Shown piece by piece: positions 1 to 10,492 of a stretch of DNA of 64,000 bases (position 1 is the first letter of the stretch; every line of letters starts with the position of its first letter). The position numbers and the translations under genes were made by a program. The notes under the pieces are model-generated. The model was not told where the DNA came from and did not search any database. It worked only from the letters and a program-made list of their open reading frames with translations. This DNA comes from Panax quinquefolius. Taxonomy: Eukaryota; Streptophyta; Magnoliopsida; Apiales; Araliaceae. The DNA lies in NCBI GenBank assembly GCA_020205615.1, contig CM035162.1:42646464-42710463 (forward strand). Reading direction: 5' to 3'.

Positions 1-1123
1 ATTTCTTGTAGTGATTCCGACAAAATACTGATAAAGCACCTCGACATTAATTCCTTCATTTATATCCACATAAAAATAAATATTTCCTTATCATATAAAT
101 TAATAATTAATTATTCATAAATAATATTACAGAATCACAATTATGACAATCAGGTCGTTCCTAGGAAAGAGGGGGCTTTCTGATAAGGATTTCTCCTTAC
201 TGGCGTGCAATTAGGTGACCAAACCCTTTTCCTAGACAGAACTTCCTTAGACATTACCAATAATGCTATCTAATAATATTATTCAAATAATATGAATTAT
301 TGGTCTGATAATGAGAAATACTGTGCAATGACAATTATTGAAATAACAATAATATAAAATATTTAAGACCCCAACTTTTTGAATAAAGATGAATTTTCTA
401 TAAATATTATTTTTTGAATATTATGGAGTGAAATTGATATAATGTTATAGTTGTGGGTAATATTTATAAATTTTGCAAAGTACACAAGTTGTTATATAAT
501 ATTCGATTGGTGGGGAATATTCGTTTTAGCGAGAGAATATTAAATACATAACCAAGCACAATCATTGGTGGACCCTACAACGGAATTATTGCCGGATTGA
601 GAAAATGACAAAAATACTTTATATGAAAATAACGGCGGAAGTTTTCTGAGTTAACTATTGAAACACCCGGTGTTAAAAGTACGATGTCTGGCGTGGTTGC
701 ATAGTAGCACTTCTGCGGTGTTGATTATTGATGCTTACGTGATAAGTCACTCGGTTTTGTTTTATTGGTATTATTAATGTAATAAAAGCAGAATACTTTT
801 ATCTGATTATTCTATAAATAGAATATATTATATTCTATTATGCATAGTGTTTTTGCATAGTAAAATCTTTTATATAAAAAGAATACTTTTATAAAGTTAT
901 TCTATAATTAGAATATATTATATTTTATTATGCATAGTATTTGCATTGTTACTGCATAGTGTTTGCATAGTAAAATCTTTTATAAAGTTATTCGTTTTAT
1001 TAGATTATAAATAGAATATATTATATTTTATTTAAAAGATTTTGCTTTAAATATGGATAGTCAGATTAAAAAGTAAATCAATCTGGACCGTTCATAAGTT
1101 AATTACTATCACGATCCATTTTT

Positions 1124-1133
1124 CTATAAATAG
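1124..1133 (+). promoter_or_regulatory. TATA box of solo LTR F
   Basis: ctataaatag at 1124-1133 sits where the other family LTRs carry a TATAAATAG core, upstream of the repeat-rich leader. It could still drive read-through transcription towards 2716 and beyond. Confidence 0.55.
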
Positions 1134-1319
1134 AAGTTCATTCCTTCATTATTTTCTTACGAATTCACTTCAAAAACTTTAGAGAAAAACTATAGAGAGA
1201 AAGAAGAAAAGTGTTCTGCTACTTCACTACTTATATATCCGAGTACTCTTCTTCTTAAGGTAGGGAGTATTATTTCTTTTGTATTCATGAAGAGAACTTC
1301 ACATTATTCCATTCTTTGT

Positions 1320-1600
1320 TATTCATTGGAATAACTTTTGTATCTGTGAGCTACCCTATACTTGGTGACATTCTTCTAATATTCCATCTTTATTATTATT
1401 ACATTGGAATATCCACATTCATAACGCTTTCTGTGGGACCTAGTTTAAAATCTTTATTATTATTCACATCTATGCATTTACGCCTGGGACTGGTTCCATC
1501 TTTATTATTATTACATTTGGAATATCATGTATGCATGCGTTCTGTGGGACTGGTTCCATCTTTATTATTCATTGGAACATCCTGTCGGTGCAATTTCTCC
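1320..1600 (+). repeat. About three imperfect ~60-bp repeats in solo LTR F
   Basis: The block 'tgtgggac(c/t)...ttccatctttattattattacattggaatat' recurs about three times with small changes. These repeats create the hydrophobic open frame at 1316-1717. Confidence 0.6.
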
Positions 1601-1929
1601 CGACTGTTTAGTTACTTATTAATCTGTTGGAATAACGCATACATAAGCAATCTTGCATGCATGGTGATTTCTTTTGTTATTCCATTCGTTATTATACTCG
1701 GTTGGTTAAAGTTTTGACTTTATACTCCATGAAATTAGTGGAATATCCTTGATATTTACGCTTCATCTAGTATCTTTTCATGAAAATATTCTTACGAGCA
1801 TTCTTGAATTTTACTCTACAAAGCGAGATCATGTTGACAATCCGGGCGTTATTAGTTTCTGGATAAATTAATTCTTGAACATGTTTTATTGAATTCTTAC
1901 ATCATTGTCATCATCCTCATGTTTATATT

Positions 1930-2185
1930 TTGTTGAAAGTCATCGTGGCTGTAGTGCATGGATGGACTTGGTATGATTATGACCAAGGATTATTGATTGT
2001 AATCATGGTACCGTAATGTTACAAATCTTTGTTGTAAAAGTCCTCATTGGACCGTAGTGCATTGATGGACGATTCTTTGGCATGATCATGACCATTAATG
2101 AATACACAAATATTCTTGGCCGTAGTGCATGGATAATTGTGGTCGTGATACTAAAGAATATCCTTGGCAGTAGTAGCGGGGGTGA
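1930..2185 (+). repeat. Degenerate hairpin repeats in solo LTR F
   Basis: Several copies of a 'gccgtagtgcatggatgga...gatcatgacca' unit. The position corresponds to the ATCTTTG/CAAAGAT hairpin array of elements C, D and E, but the stems are eroded here (for example 'ggccgtagtgcatgga' in place of 'ggctgtagtgcaaaga'). Confidence 0.5.
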
Positions 2186-3204
2186 TTCGATGATGTGGAT
2201 TATTTATTAAGCTGAGTCTCAGCGATAAAAGCCATGAAAAACCTTTTAAATCATAGAAGATAGTAGATTTTATTCTCTACTTGACTCTTTTAATGGATTG
2301 CTTGTTTCCGCTACAGTTAAACTTGATGTTTGTTATATTGTATCAGTTTAACACTGTTTAAGGCTAATGATAATTTATTCTACATTATCTTAGTCATAAT
2401 ATTTCTTACTGGGCTAGTTGAGCTCACCATTTTTTCTTTATTCTCTTCGTGAAATAAGAACGTAGCATTTGGGACGAGTTGGGGAAAGGGTGATGGTGGG
2501 ATGATAGTATTAGCTAGTAGTCCTCACTATTACATTAAATAGTGTGACAATAAATGTAATGAGGACTCATTACGAGAGTGGATATTATGCAGAAGGCGAT
2601 TATTTGTATTTAAACTCATGACTCTCTTGTTGTATAATTAAGATTGTATTTATGTTACATACTATGTATTTGGCGACTCAGAATAGGTAATGTATACCTA
2701 TTTTGGGGGCGTCACAAAATATCAACGTAGTAATTATTGAATCAATAAAATAAAATATTGAACAGTAATTATTGTAACAATTATTGAGTAGTGCCTTCTT
2801 ACGTAAAAATAAATAATTCAAAAATATTGTGCAATACCGTGTGCTACTGTGCAACCACGCATGTTACTGAATTTTAACCACTGAGTATTTCAACAGTGTT
2901 AACGGTAACAACTACGTCGTTATTTGTAAAAACTCAAACTTGTCGTTTTCCTTCATCCGACCGTTTTTCGTTATGGGGCCCATAAATGGCTGCGCCATCA
3001 TACGAATATGCCCCGACAGCAAGAATATTCTACGACCAAACGAATATTCCCCGACAACAATGAATATTTTATAACTACTTGCTTATTTTGCAAAATTTGC
3101 ACATTTCACCCATAACCAAAGCATTATATCAAATTAACACTTTATTATTCAAAATAATAATTAGAGAAAATTCAATTTTATTTATAAAAAGTTGGGGTCT
3201 TACA

Positions 3205-3263
3205 ACTATAATAATAATTATGATAATAATAATAATAAAACAATAATAACAAATAATAATAAC

Positions 3264-3298
<35 letters not shown>

Positions 3299-3533
3299 TA
3301 GTTATTATAATAATAGTAATAGCAATTATAATAAGTAATAATTCTAATAATAATAATTATGATAATAATAATAGTAATTATAATAATAATTATAATAGCA
3401 ATAATAATAATAATAATAATTATAGTAATAATAATTATAATATTATTATAATTATAATAGTAATAGTAATAATATAATTCTAATAATAATAGTAATAATT
3501 ATAATAATAATTATGATAATAGTAATAAACAAC

Positions 3534-3566
<33 letters not shown>

Positions 3567-3668
3567 TATTATAATTATAATAATAATTATGATAATAGTA
3601 ATAATAATAGTAATAATAATAACAATAATATTAATAACAATAATTATAATTATAATTATAAATATACT

Positions 3669-3758
<90 letters not shown>

Positions 3759-3770
3759 TGTTATTGTGGT
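3205..3770. repeat. (TAA/AAT)n microsatellite, about 570 bp
   Basis: Nearly uninterrupted AAT/TAA triplets, interrupted at first by TAG, AAC and ATTAT variants and pure over the last ~100 bp (3670-3760). It begins at the edge of the LTR ending at 3204. Open frames in it read as poly-Asn or poly-Ile and are not genes. Confidence 0.95.
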
Positions 3771-4017
3771 GGTGTTGTGAATAATAAAAATTGTTATTAA
3801 TGATTTGTAAGTTTTGCAGGTAGGTTTAGATTTTTCTGGATATCTATTTTTAAAGAAAAATTAATTATTGTGGTGGTGTGGTGAATTATGATAATTGTTA
3901 TGTGAGATTGTATATTATTTAAGGTTGCAAAAGGTCTTTAGGTAATGTAATATTTTAATATATTTCAAATTTTAATCTAATTTTTCGTTACGTCGTGCCT
4001 TCAGGCACGTGCAATTA
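3771..4017. other. Unassigned spacer with a short direct duplication
   Basis: No gene seen. A segment of about 38 bp (ttattgtggtggtg..ttgtgaata.., 3760-3797) recurs imperfectly at 3863-3900. A short palindrome (tgccttcaggca) lies at 3998-4009. The Athila protease breaks off at the right edge. Confidence 0.5.
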
Positions 4018-5301
4018 TTAGTTTATGATAAATAGAGAGGCATTAGATTAATACTAGCTCTCAAATCACATAAAGCCTTACCAATAAACTGGCTTCCAAT
4101 GGTGTATGGGATAGTGAAGCTTCCTGGATCCTTGAGCTTAGGCGGCAACTTATTTTGTATTAATACACTACACTCATTTGTAAGCGCTACCGTTTCATAG
4201 TCGCCAAGCTTTCTCTTTTTAGACAAAATATCCTTCATGAATTTTACATAGTTAGGCATTTGTTCCCATGCTTCGGCCAATGTGATGTTAATATAAAACT
4301 TTTTAAACACCTCCAAGAACTTAGAAAATTCCAAATCCAATTTTTGTTTTTGCAAACGCTATGGGAAGGGAAGGTCAGGCATAATAGGAATTTGTTTACC
4401 TTCACTAGAATTTTCCACTGGTTTTTCAACATTTATTTCTTCTTCTATCTGTGCATTCCTTGGAGTTTCCGTAACAACTTTGGGCAACTCCTTCCCACTT
4501 CTCAAGGTGAGCGCTTTGCACTACTTCTTACCCTCTCACCTTGGATTAACTTTTGTGTCGCTTGGTAAGGTGCTTGGTGGGCGGTTATTTATGACATTGT
4601 CCAGTTGGCCCATTTGATTCTCCAAATTCCGAATTATTGCATCTTGTCTATTCATCCTCGTCTCGCTTTTAGCAATGTACCTGGTAAGCAACTCTTCTAA
4701 TTTTGGCTTCTTTTCCAGTTGAGTGGGGGCTTGATTCTGAAATCCAAGTGGGTATAGCTGCTTGGATCAGGATTTTGTGTCTGAGTATTGTTGCTCCATG
4801 AGAAATTTGGGTGATTTCTCCACTTAAGATTTTAGCTATTAAAATTTACACCATTTTGTTGTTGGTTATAATTTCCAACAAACTGTACCGACTCCGTACT
4901 GATTGCACATTGTTCACTGGGATGGTTTCTAGCACATAAATCACATACCACTGAAACATTCTAAACAGGTAGTCCTGTCAAACCATCAATTTTCTTTGTT
5001 AGTGAAGACATTTGTGCAACCAATGTTGTTATTGCATCAAGCTCATAAATGTTTGTTGCCCTTGGTAATTATTTGAAGCCATAGTCTCAAACAGCTGATA
5101 TGCTTCGTCAACATTCTTGGCCATAATATCTCCTCCAACAGCTGCATCAATCCTGGTACGAGTTGTATGAAACAACCCATTATAAAAGGTTTGGTTCTGT
5201 AACCACTTAGGAATGTCATGATGAGGTCACTTCCTAAGTGAATCCTTGAATCGCTCCCAAACTTCGTAAAGTGATTATGAATCAAGCTGAGCAAAGGTGG
5301 T
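4018..5301 (-). pseudogene. gag-pro: Athila-lineage gag C-terminal part and protease, decayed
   Basis: On the minus strand from 5301 down, several frames give a typical Athila gag: an 'FKDSLRK..PHHDIPKWLQ'-type segment, then 'FYNGLFHTTRTRIDAAVGG', then 'EAYQLFETMASNNYQ'. A short CCHC-like knuckle (CDLCARNHPSEQC) follows near 4880-4930. The aspartic-protease start follows at 4023-4355 and ends in 'ALCDLRASINLMPL'. Athila proteases usually read DLGASIN here, so the active-site glycine is changed to arginine. Stops and frameshifts interrupt it. The frame ends at about 4018, and the rest of pol is missing. The upstream half of the same gag is at 63085-63480, on the other side of element A. Confidence 0.85.
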
Positions 5302-5838
5302 TGTTAATGCCAAGATCTTTCCACACGCCCCAATCACGTAAAGCACGTCCAATCCTGCACAGTAAACACGTCAATACCAGAAGCTTGACGGCTTGGACCG
5401 TCGGGGGATAGCTCCTGCGTAAGAGTCAGTACAGGCGATCATAAGGTTAACAAAGGAGGAAAATAAAGTCTAGTATCTTGAGAGAGAAAAATATCAGTTA
5501 CCTCTCATTGTGTGTTATCCTTGTTAACATATACTCAAATTCCGCGTTCTCATGCCACCCACTCCACTCTGACACAGTCCCCCACTACCGGTGACCTCAG
5601 TCGACTGCATGCAGCCCACTTGCTCCATCCCATCATTGGTTGCCACCGCCGGCTGACTAAGTCCAATCCTCACTAATGCATGACAGAGATAACAGTCAAC
5701 TGTTATCTTCTTCATGATTACCGGTCAAAGCCCAACTTCATCTAATGGGTCAGCCCACCAAACCAGTCCAACACCTTCAAGACTCAATGGATAAGTCCAT
5801 CCAGTCCGGCCCACTACATAAAGTAGCATGGCCCAACA
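5302..5838 (-). repeat. Element A 3' LTR
   Basis: It aligns end to end with 62530-63079, sharing long blocks such as 'ccaagatctttccac', 'cacgtaaagcacgtccaat' and 'catgacagagataac'. On minus it starts TGTTGGGCC and ends GGCATTAACA. The 5' copy carries a ~17-bp insertion (tttaataaataaaaccc-like, near 63011) and a TG-to-TA change at its outer end. Confidence 0.92.
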
Positions 5839-5849
5839 TTGCCCCCCAG
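5839..5849 (-). other. Polypurine tract of element A
   Basis: The plus strand reads ttgccccccag, so minus reads CTGGGGGGCAA, directly next to the 3' LTR. This is the expected plus-strand priming site and fixes the minus orientation. Confidence 0.8.
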
Positions 5850-6132
5850 TCTTTTATTAAACAGAATGCTTAATGAAAGAGTATAAATGTCATCGGTCCA
5901 GGACAAAAGGAATTAGGATAAGATCAACAGAGGCCCAAAATGAAACTCACCGAGGCCCAACTGGTAAATCTCAAATAGCAACTTAAATAAAAACCGGAAG
6001 CCCAACTAAAAAGCCCACTTTGGTTAATATCTACAAAACTCAAACTAGACGCTATCTCTTCAACTTCATCATCATTGCTGGCATTAAATGAGCCACCTTC
6101 AATTTTCGTGAAAAGTTAAAAAGACCACCTAG

Positions 6133-6140
6133 TATAAAAG
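6133..6140 (+). promoter_or_regulatory. TATA box of the antisense gene in element A
   Basis: TATAAAAG at 6133-6140 is followed by a pyrimidine-rich leader (ctctctctctatctgc, 6219-6234) and by an ATG at 6248 in the favourable plant context aacaATGgc. TATA-to-ATG spacing is about 110 bp. All this lies on the strand opposite to element A's own gag and pol. Confidence 0.65.
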
Positions 6141-7082
6141 CTAGTTTCCCCCAATTTTAATGGTTTTACCTGCCATTTCAAATTTCAGACCCTTTCTGCT
6201 ACCTTCCTCCTCCAGACTTCTCTCTCTCTATCTGCAAATTTCCAACAATGGCTTCCCAATGTTCTGATAACACCATACTGATACCTGCAATTTTGATTTC
6301 TACCATTCCTCCTTCCCCAAGCCCCACCAAGACGGCTTCGGGGTCAAACCCCAACCCAACTGCTACCCCGAGTAAGAGTACGCCGACCAAACCGCTTCCA
6401 AACCCATCCGTTTTCTTCCAAAGTGAAGAACAATTCCCCCATGCCAACACTCCATCCTCAATATGTGAGAAGAACATTCGCACCATCAGAGAACGATACC
6501 AGATTCCGGAGACCCATCACCTCAAACGACCATCCGCCACCGAGAGGATGCACCAATGCCCAGAGGGTTGGACCGCTATGCCCCTCACCCTTCTGGAGAA
6601 AGGAGTTCACTTCCCTCTCCATGTCTTCCTGGTAACACTGCTAGGGTTTGTGGGTGTCAGATTCGTCCAGCTCGCCCCGAACTCTTACATTCACATCCTG
6701 ACTTTCATCGCCTTCTATCACGAAATAGGCGACGCCCCTACCCTCGATTTCTTCTTCTCCATCTATATCATCACCAAATCCTGAGAGCATGGATTTAAAG
6801 TTCTGAGAAAGATAGCCTCGAAGCCCAAGGAGAACTTCAAGAGGTGATCTCTGATCAACACCCCTTCCAACAACAAAGGATGGCACAAGGAGTGGCTTTT
6901 CGTTAAGGGGCGCGAAATCGCTTCTCTGACAGATTGGAGCACGTTAGATAAAGTTTCTGTAGACTTTGGGGATATCGTCGAAGAACGTGTCACTGAGATG
7001 ATCGAGTTCTTGGAGAACTTCCCGAAGAAGGAATGGAGCCATGGTCTTCTCACCAAACAAACATGGTTATACGACCATAAAT

Positions 7083-7168
7083 GTAAGTTCTGAACTCAAA
7101 TTGATGCATAACTTGTTGAATTTTCTTTCAAAACGTTGGTTCTGAATGAAGGTTTTTCTTCTTTGCAG
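7083..7168 (+). other. Intron 1 of the antisense gene in A
   Basis: The donor is GTAAGT at 7083 and the acceptor a pyrimidine-rich ttcttctttgcAG ending at 7168. Length is 86 bp and T-rich, typical of short plant introns. Joining the flanking exons keeps the reading frame. Confidence 0.72.
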
Positions 7169-7793
7169 TATCCCTGATCAAACTGATGTCGATTGACCGA
7201 AAGGATCTAGACAGATTCCTTTCGGGCATCTTCACTGGCTGCTACTAAAATCCTGGTTGAAGAGCCCTCAGCTTTCGAACCTCAGGAAACTGAAGCTCAA
7301 ACAGCAGAACCTATTACGGCCAAGGAATCTAACCAGCATCATCTGAAGAAAAGAGCCATTCAGAAACCCAAATCAGTCCCCCACCAACTTCCAGCACAGT
7401 TCCCCCTCCAACCTTCACCGCAGGTCTCCTCGACCTTCTTCTTAACGAAAGGACCCGAGTCCTTCGTATTAAGAAGAGGAGAAAAAATATAATCCCCCTA
7501 ACCACTGAAGAACTTCGAGCACCTCCTCCCGAAGCCCCTCGACCACCAGTGATTCCGGTGGAGATCAACGAGTCGAAAATCGAAGTTGAGGAGCAAGTTG
7601 AACCAACCACTTCCCTGTCTCACAAGAGAAAACAACCTTCTGATGATCAGCCTCCACCACCAACTGAACTTGCTCCTACTCAACCTCTACCTCCTTCTGA
7701 AGAACCCAAGTCTCCCCCGCCTCGACCTTCTTCACCCGAGGCCACAGCTCCATCACGGATTTGATCGATGAAGGAATGATGTACCATGCCAAG

Positions 7794-7872
7794 GTGATTT
7801 CGTTAATAACTTAGTCATTTATATCTTTACTTTAAACTCTGAAACTGTTTAACTAATATTGACTATATGTAG
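7794..7872 (+). other. Intron 2 of the antisense gene in A
   Basis: The donor is aag|GTGATT at 7794 and the acceptor tatatgtAG at 7872. It is 79 bp and AT-rich, and lies between the proline-rich segment and the coiled-coil exon. Confidence 0.6.
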
Positions 7873-8475
7873 GCAAACGCTGTCTCCGAGCACCTCCATC
7901 CTAGACATAAGGAAGCTGAAGCTGAAGCTGAAGAGGACGCCGCCCGAAAGGAAAATGCCATTATGAAGTCGGCCTTGGCACAAGAGAGAAGTCAACACGA
8001 AGATACCCTCTTCACCAATGAGGGTCTTCGGAAAGAGTTGTCTTGAATAAAAGAGGAGCTAGAGATGACCAAGGCCAATCAATGAGCTACAGTCGAGATG
8101 ACCGTCAACTTAGTTCAAAAGAATGAAGCTCTTCGGAATAAGAATGAAGAACTCGCCAAGGCCAACTTAAGCTTGACGAATCAAGTTGACGAAGTCCAGA
8201 CTAGTGCTCAAGTTGATAAGGAAAAGCACTTGATCAGACGTCGCGAGCTTCAAGATAAGATGCGAGCACTGAAGGAGTTGGGTCCACCTCTAACCGAATA
8301 ACTATACCAACAGATAAAAGACGACTACCGAAAATCAGCTGAGCTGAATGAGGAAATCGTTCTGATGTACAGCGAAGGTTATGAGGTATGCCGAAGCAAC
8401 GACAAAGCAAAACTTGTCGCGGCCAAGATAGATCCCAAACTTCTCGACTCTCCGGATGGTGAGGACGATGCTTGA

Positions 8476-8800
8476 AGATGACTCCCCTTATCTTTAACTT
8501 TAGGACTTCTGTAAAAAGTTCTATCTTTTTGTAAACAATATTATATTAATGAAATATTGACTTCGTTCCTTATTACTCCTTTACAATTATTTCTTGTCAA
8601 TACTTCACCATCAATCAACTTGAAAAATATACAAGCTTTTTCTTAAACTTAACTTAAACTGTTAGTCAACAATTAAGCAAATCACATAACAGATAAGATC
8701 AAGTAATAAGACAATTCGAACTCAACACTTAAACAAAATCAGGTAATAAAGTAATGCAATACGTATTCGTTACCGAAGTGTGAGACAGATCTGCATCATA
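8476..8800 (+). terminator. Likely 3' end of the antisense gene, then spacer
   Basis: Downstream of the stop codon a T-rich stretch (ctatctttttgt) and AATAAT/AATGAAAT-type signals (8528-8556) would suit a plant polyadenylation region. The rest, to 8800, is AT-rich with no gene seen. Confidence 0.4.
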
Positions 8801-8801
8801 T

Positions 8802-9535
8802 GGAATTTTTTTACCACACAAGGCCTAACAAATTCACAAGATCCACCTAACCAATAGGCTACCATCAAATGGTCAGCAAGTCCACCCGAACCTCCTAACA
8901 CCATTGAACTTTGTTTACCACGCAGGGCCTAACAAATTCATAGGACACACCGAACAAATAGGCTACCATCAAATGGTCAGCGAGTCCACCCGAACCTCCT
9001 TACACCATTGAACTTGGTTTACCACGCAGGGCCTAACAAATTCATAGGACACACCGAACAAATAGGCTACCATCGAATGGTCAGCGAGTCCACCCGAACT
9101 TCCTTACACCATTGAACTTTGTTTACCACGCAGGGCCTAACAAATTCACAAGATCCACCTAACCAATAGGCTACCTCAAATGGTCAGCGAGTCCACCTGA
9201 ACCTCCTTACGCCATTTAACTTTGTTTACAACGCAGGGCCTAACAAATTCATAGGACACACCGAATAAATAGGCTACCATCGAATGGTCAGTGAGTACAC
9301 CCGAACCTTCTTACACCATTGAACTTTGTTTACCACGTAGGGCCTAACAAATTCATAGGACACACCGAACAAATAGGCTACCATCGAATGGTCAGGGAGT
9401 CCACCCGAACCTCCTTACACCATTGAACTTTGTTTACCACGCAGGGCCTAACAAAGTCATAGGACACACCGAACAAATAGGCTACCATCGAATGATCAAC
9501 GAGTCCACCCGAACCTCCTTACACCATTGAACTTA
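8802..9535 (-). repeat. 104-bp tandem repeat, about seven units, 3' region of element A
   Basis: The unit contains 'accattgaactttgttta', 'ccacgcagggcctaaca', 'aataggctaccatcgaatgg' and 'gagtccacccgaacctcc'. The phrase accattgaactt recurs at about 8900, 9004, 9108, 9211, 9314, 9419 and 9523, a period of 103-105 bp. Units differ by scattered substitutions. The array lies between the integrase remnant and the antisense gene, the zone where Tat/Ogre elements are known to carry fast-changing 3'-UTR tandem repeats. Confidence 0.93.
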
Positions 9536-9728
9536 TCAGCAATGAAAAGAAGATCAATTGGGGAAAAAGAATCTTTTATTGATGATGATTCAAATATTTA
9601 TAGACTCCGGTATACTGACATTGTCTCTACTGAAAATATTTTCGAAGTCTTAACCGATAAGTTTTGGGCTTCGGTATAGCAATAACTTCATAAGGCCCTT
9701 CCCAGTTCGGCATCAGTTTTCCCAAATT

Positions 9729-10046
9729 CTAAGGTGTAGATGCTTCAACTTCTCTGAGGACAAAATCTCCCACTTCAAACCTTCGAAGCTTTACCCCCTT
9801 GTTGTAGTGCTTAGCTACTCTTCGCTGATAGGATGCCAACTTTATCAAAGTTGTCTCCCTAACTTCTTCCAGTAAGTCCATGTTGACCTTCAGCCCCTCT
9901 TCATTATATATCTCCTTAAACTGACTGACCTGAAGACTTGTAGATCCAATTTCAATAGGGACCAAGGCATCAATACCATAGGCCAGCCTGAAAGGTGTAT
10001 CTCCCGTCGTAGTCCTCGGTGTAGTCTGATAAGCCCATAATACTGA
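9729..10046 (-). pseudogene. int: Element A integrase C-terminal remnant
   Basis: On minus it begins with an 'LWAYQTTPRTTTG'-like stretch, continues through an 'FRLAYGIDALVPIEIG' region, and then the tail 'LLEEVRETTLIKLASYQRRV', 'HYNKGVKLRRFEVGDFVLRE'. This is the C-terminal part of a Tat-lineage integrase. Two frames are needed, with a frameshift near 9965. The catalytic core, RNase H, reverse transcriptase and most of the protease are missing: the upstream edge joins directly to the protease N-terminus near 10046. The element could not reverse-transcribe or integrate by itself. Confidence 0.85.
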
Positions 10047-10492
10047 TCCTCGTCAGTAAAGGAAATTACTGTACCTGGATAAGGTCTATCAGTCTTCGAG
10101 AGCGTACCCGCCACTCACATAATCGAATCCAAGTACCCTCGACGTTTCTTCCCAATAGCTTTACCAGAAGTACCCCTGATAATAACATCGACTACATGCC
10201 TCGCTGACTGTTCAGGAGCTGGCAATGCAGGCTGAACCGGATGAGCGATCTGAACAGGTCTCCTCTTACCCTGCTGATCTTGTTGAGGTACTCTTCCTGC
10301 TACATACTGAACCAGTGCACCACCTTTAACCTTCCTTTCAATAAAATCTTTCAAACTGCAGCAATCATTAGTGTCATGACCCAAAGCCTGATGGTAATCA
10401 CAATACTTGAGAGAATTACCGACTCCAGGCTTAATATTATCACGAGGTGGTTCAAAGTAGGGTTGATCCTCGATCCGATCCAGAATAGCAGA
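10047..10492 (-). pseudogene. gag: Element A gag C-terminus and start of protease
   Basis: Minus-strand frames give an 'AILDRIEDQPYFEPP' segment, then a zinc-knuckle-like YCDYHQALGHDTNDC (C-x2-H-x4-H-x4-C spacing), then 'LKDFIERKVKGGALVQYV'. Near 10060 comes 'VISFTDED', a conserved phrase at the start of Tat protease regions. The frame is broken once near 10115. The upstream part of gag lies beyond element B at 45090; both halves are in the same frame across the insertion. Confidence 0.83.

Larger units (their letters stand above)
362..2716 (+). mobile_element. Solo LTR, Tekay/Del family, inserted in another LTR (element F)
   Basis: The segment starts with a degenerate TGTAAGACCCC (read tttaagacccc) and ends ttttgggggcgtcaca, the two ends of the family LTR. 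It is flanked by the 5-bp duplication AAATA (357-361 and 2717-2721). No internal region, primer site or purine tract is present, so it is a solo LTR left by LTR-LTR recombination. It is shorter than E's LTRs (2355 against about 2880 bp) and diverged from them, so probably an older insertion. The 133-codon open frame at 1316-1717 is made of its internal repeats and is not a gene. Confidence 0.88.
1..3204 (-). mobile_element. Tekay-type LTR, minus strand, split by a solo LTR (element G)
   Basis: Bases 1-361 and 2717-3204 together match the part of the minus-strand LTRs seen at 16680-17525 and 27990-28760: same order of AT-rich blocks, same GGGGCTTT block, same run of degenerate TAATTATTG units. 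The right edge ends in ggggtcttaca, the inverted complement of the family start TGTAAGACCCC. No purine tract follows; the (TAA)n tract starts directly. This edge is therefore the outer end of an element or of a solo LTR. The other edge lies outside the window. No coding capacity is seen. Confidence 0.8.
6248..8475 (+). pseudogene. Antisense extra gene of element A: 'putative gypsy type transposon' (PF04195-like) domain plus coiled coil
   Basis: The ATG at 6248 opens a Ser/Pro/Thr-rich leader. Around codons 95-175 follows the signature of the plant 'putative gypsy type transposon' family: IRERYQIP, PSATERMHQCPEGW, LLEKGVHFPLHVFLVTLLGF and QLAPNSYIHILTFIAF. In-frame TGA codons occur at 6782 and near 6842, but the same frame stays coding to 7082. 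An 86-bp GT-AG intron (7083-7168) keeps the frame. After it comes a proline-rich stretch with one or more frameshifts (7230-7764). A second intron (7794-7872) precedes a charged coiled coil (7873-8475: RNKNEELAKANLSLTNQV and similar) ending in TGA at 8473-8475. The gene runs opposite to A's gag-pol, between the polypurine tract and the integrase remnant. Extra genes of this kind are known in Tat-lineage elements; their function is unknown. Some breaks may be sequence errors. Confidence 0.78.

Noticed and set aside
1316..1717. 133-codon hydrophobic frame
   Set aside because: Made of ~60-bp LTR repeats in solo LTR F; no known domain, and not conserved in sister LTRs.
3513..3800. Poly-Asn and poly-Ile open frames
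   Set aside because: They are translations of the (TAA)n microsatellite.
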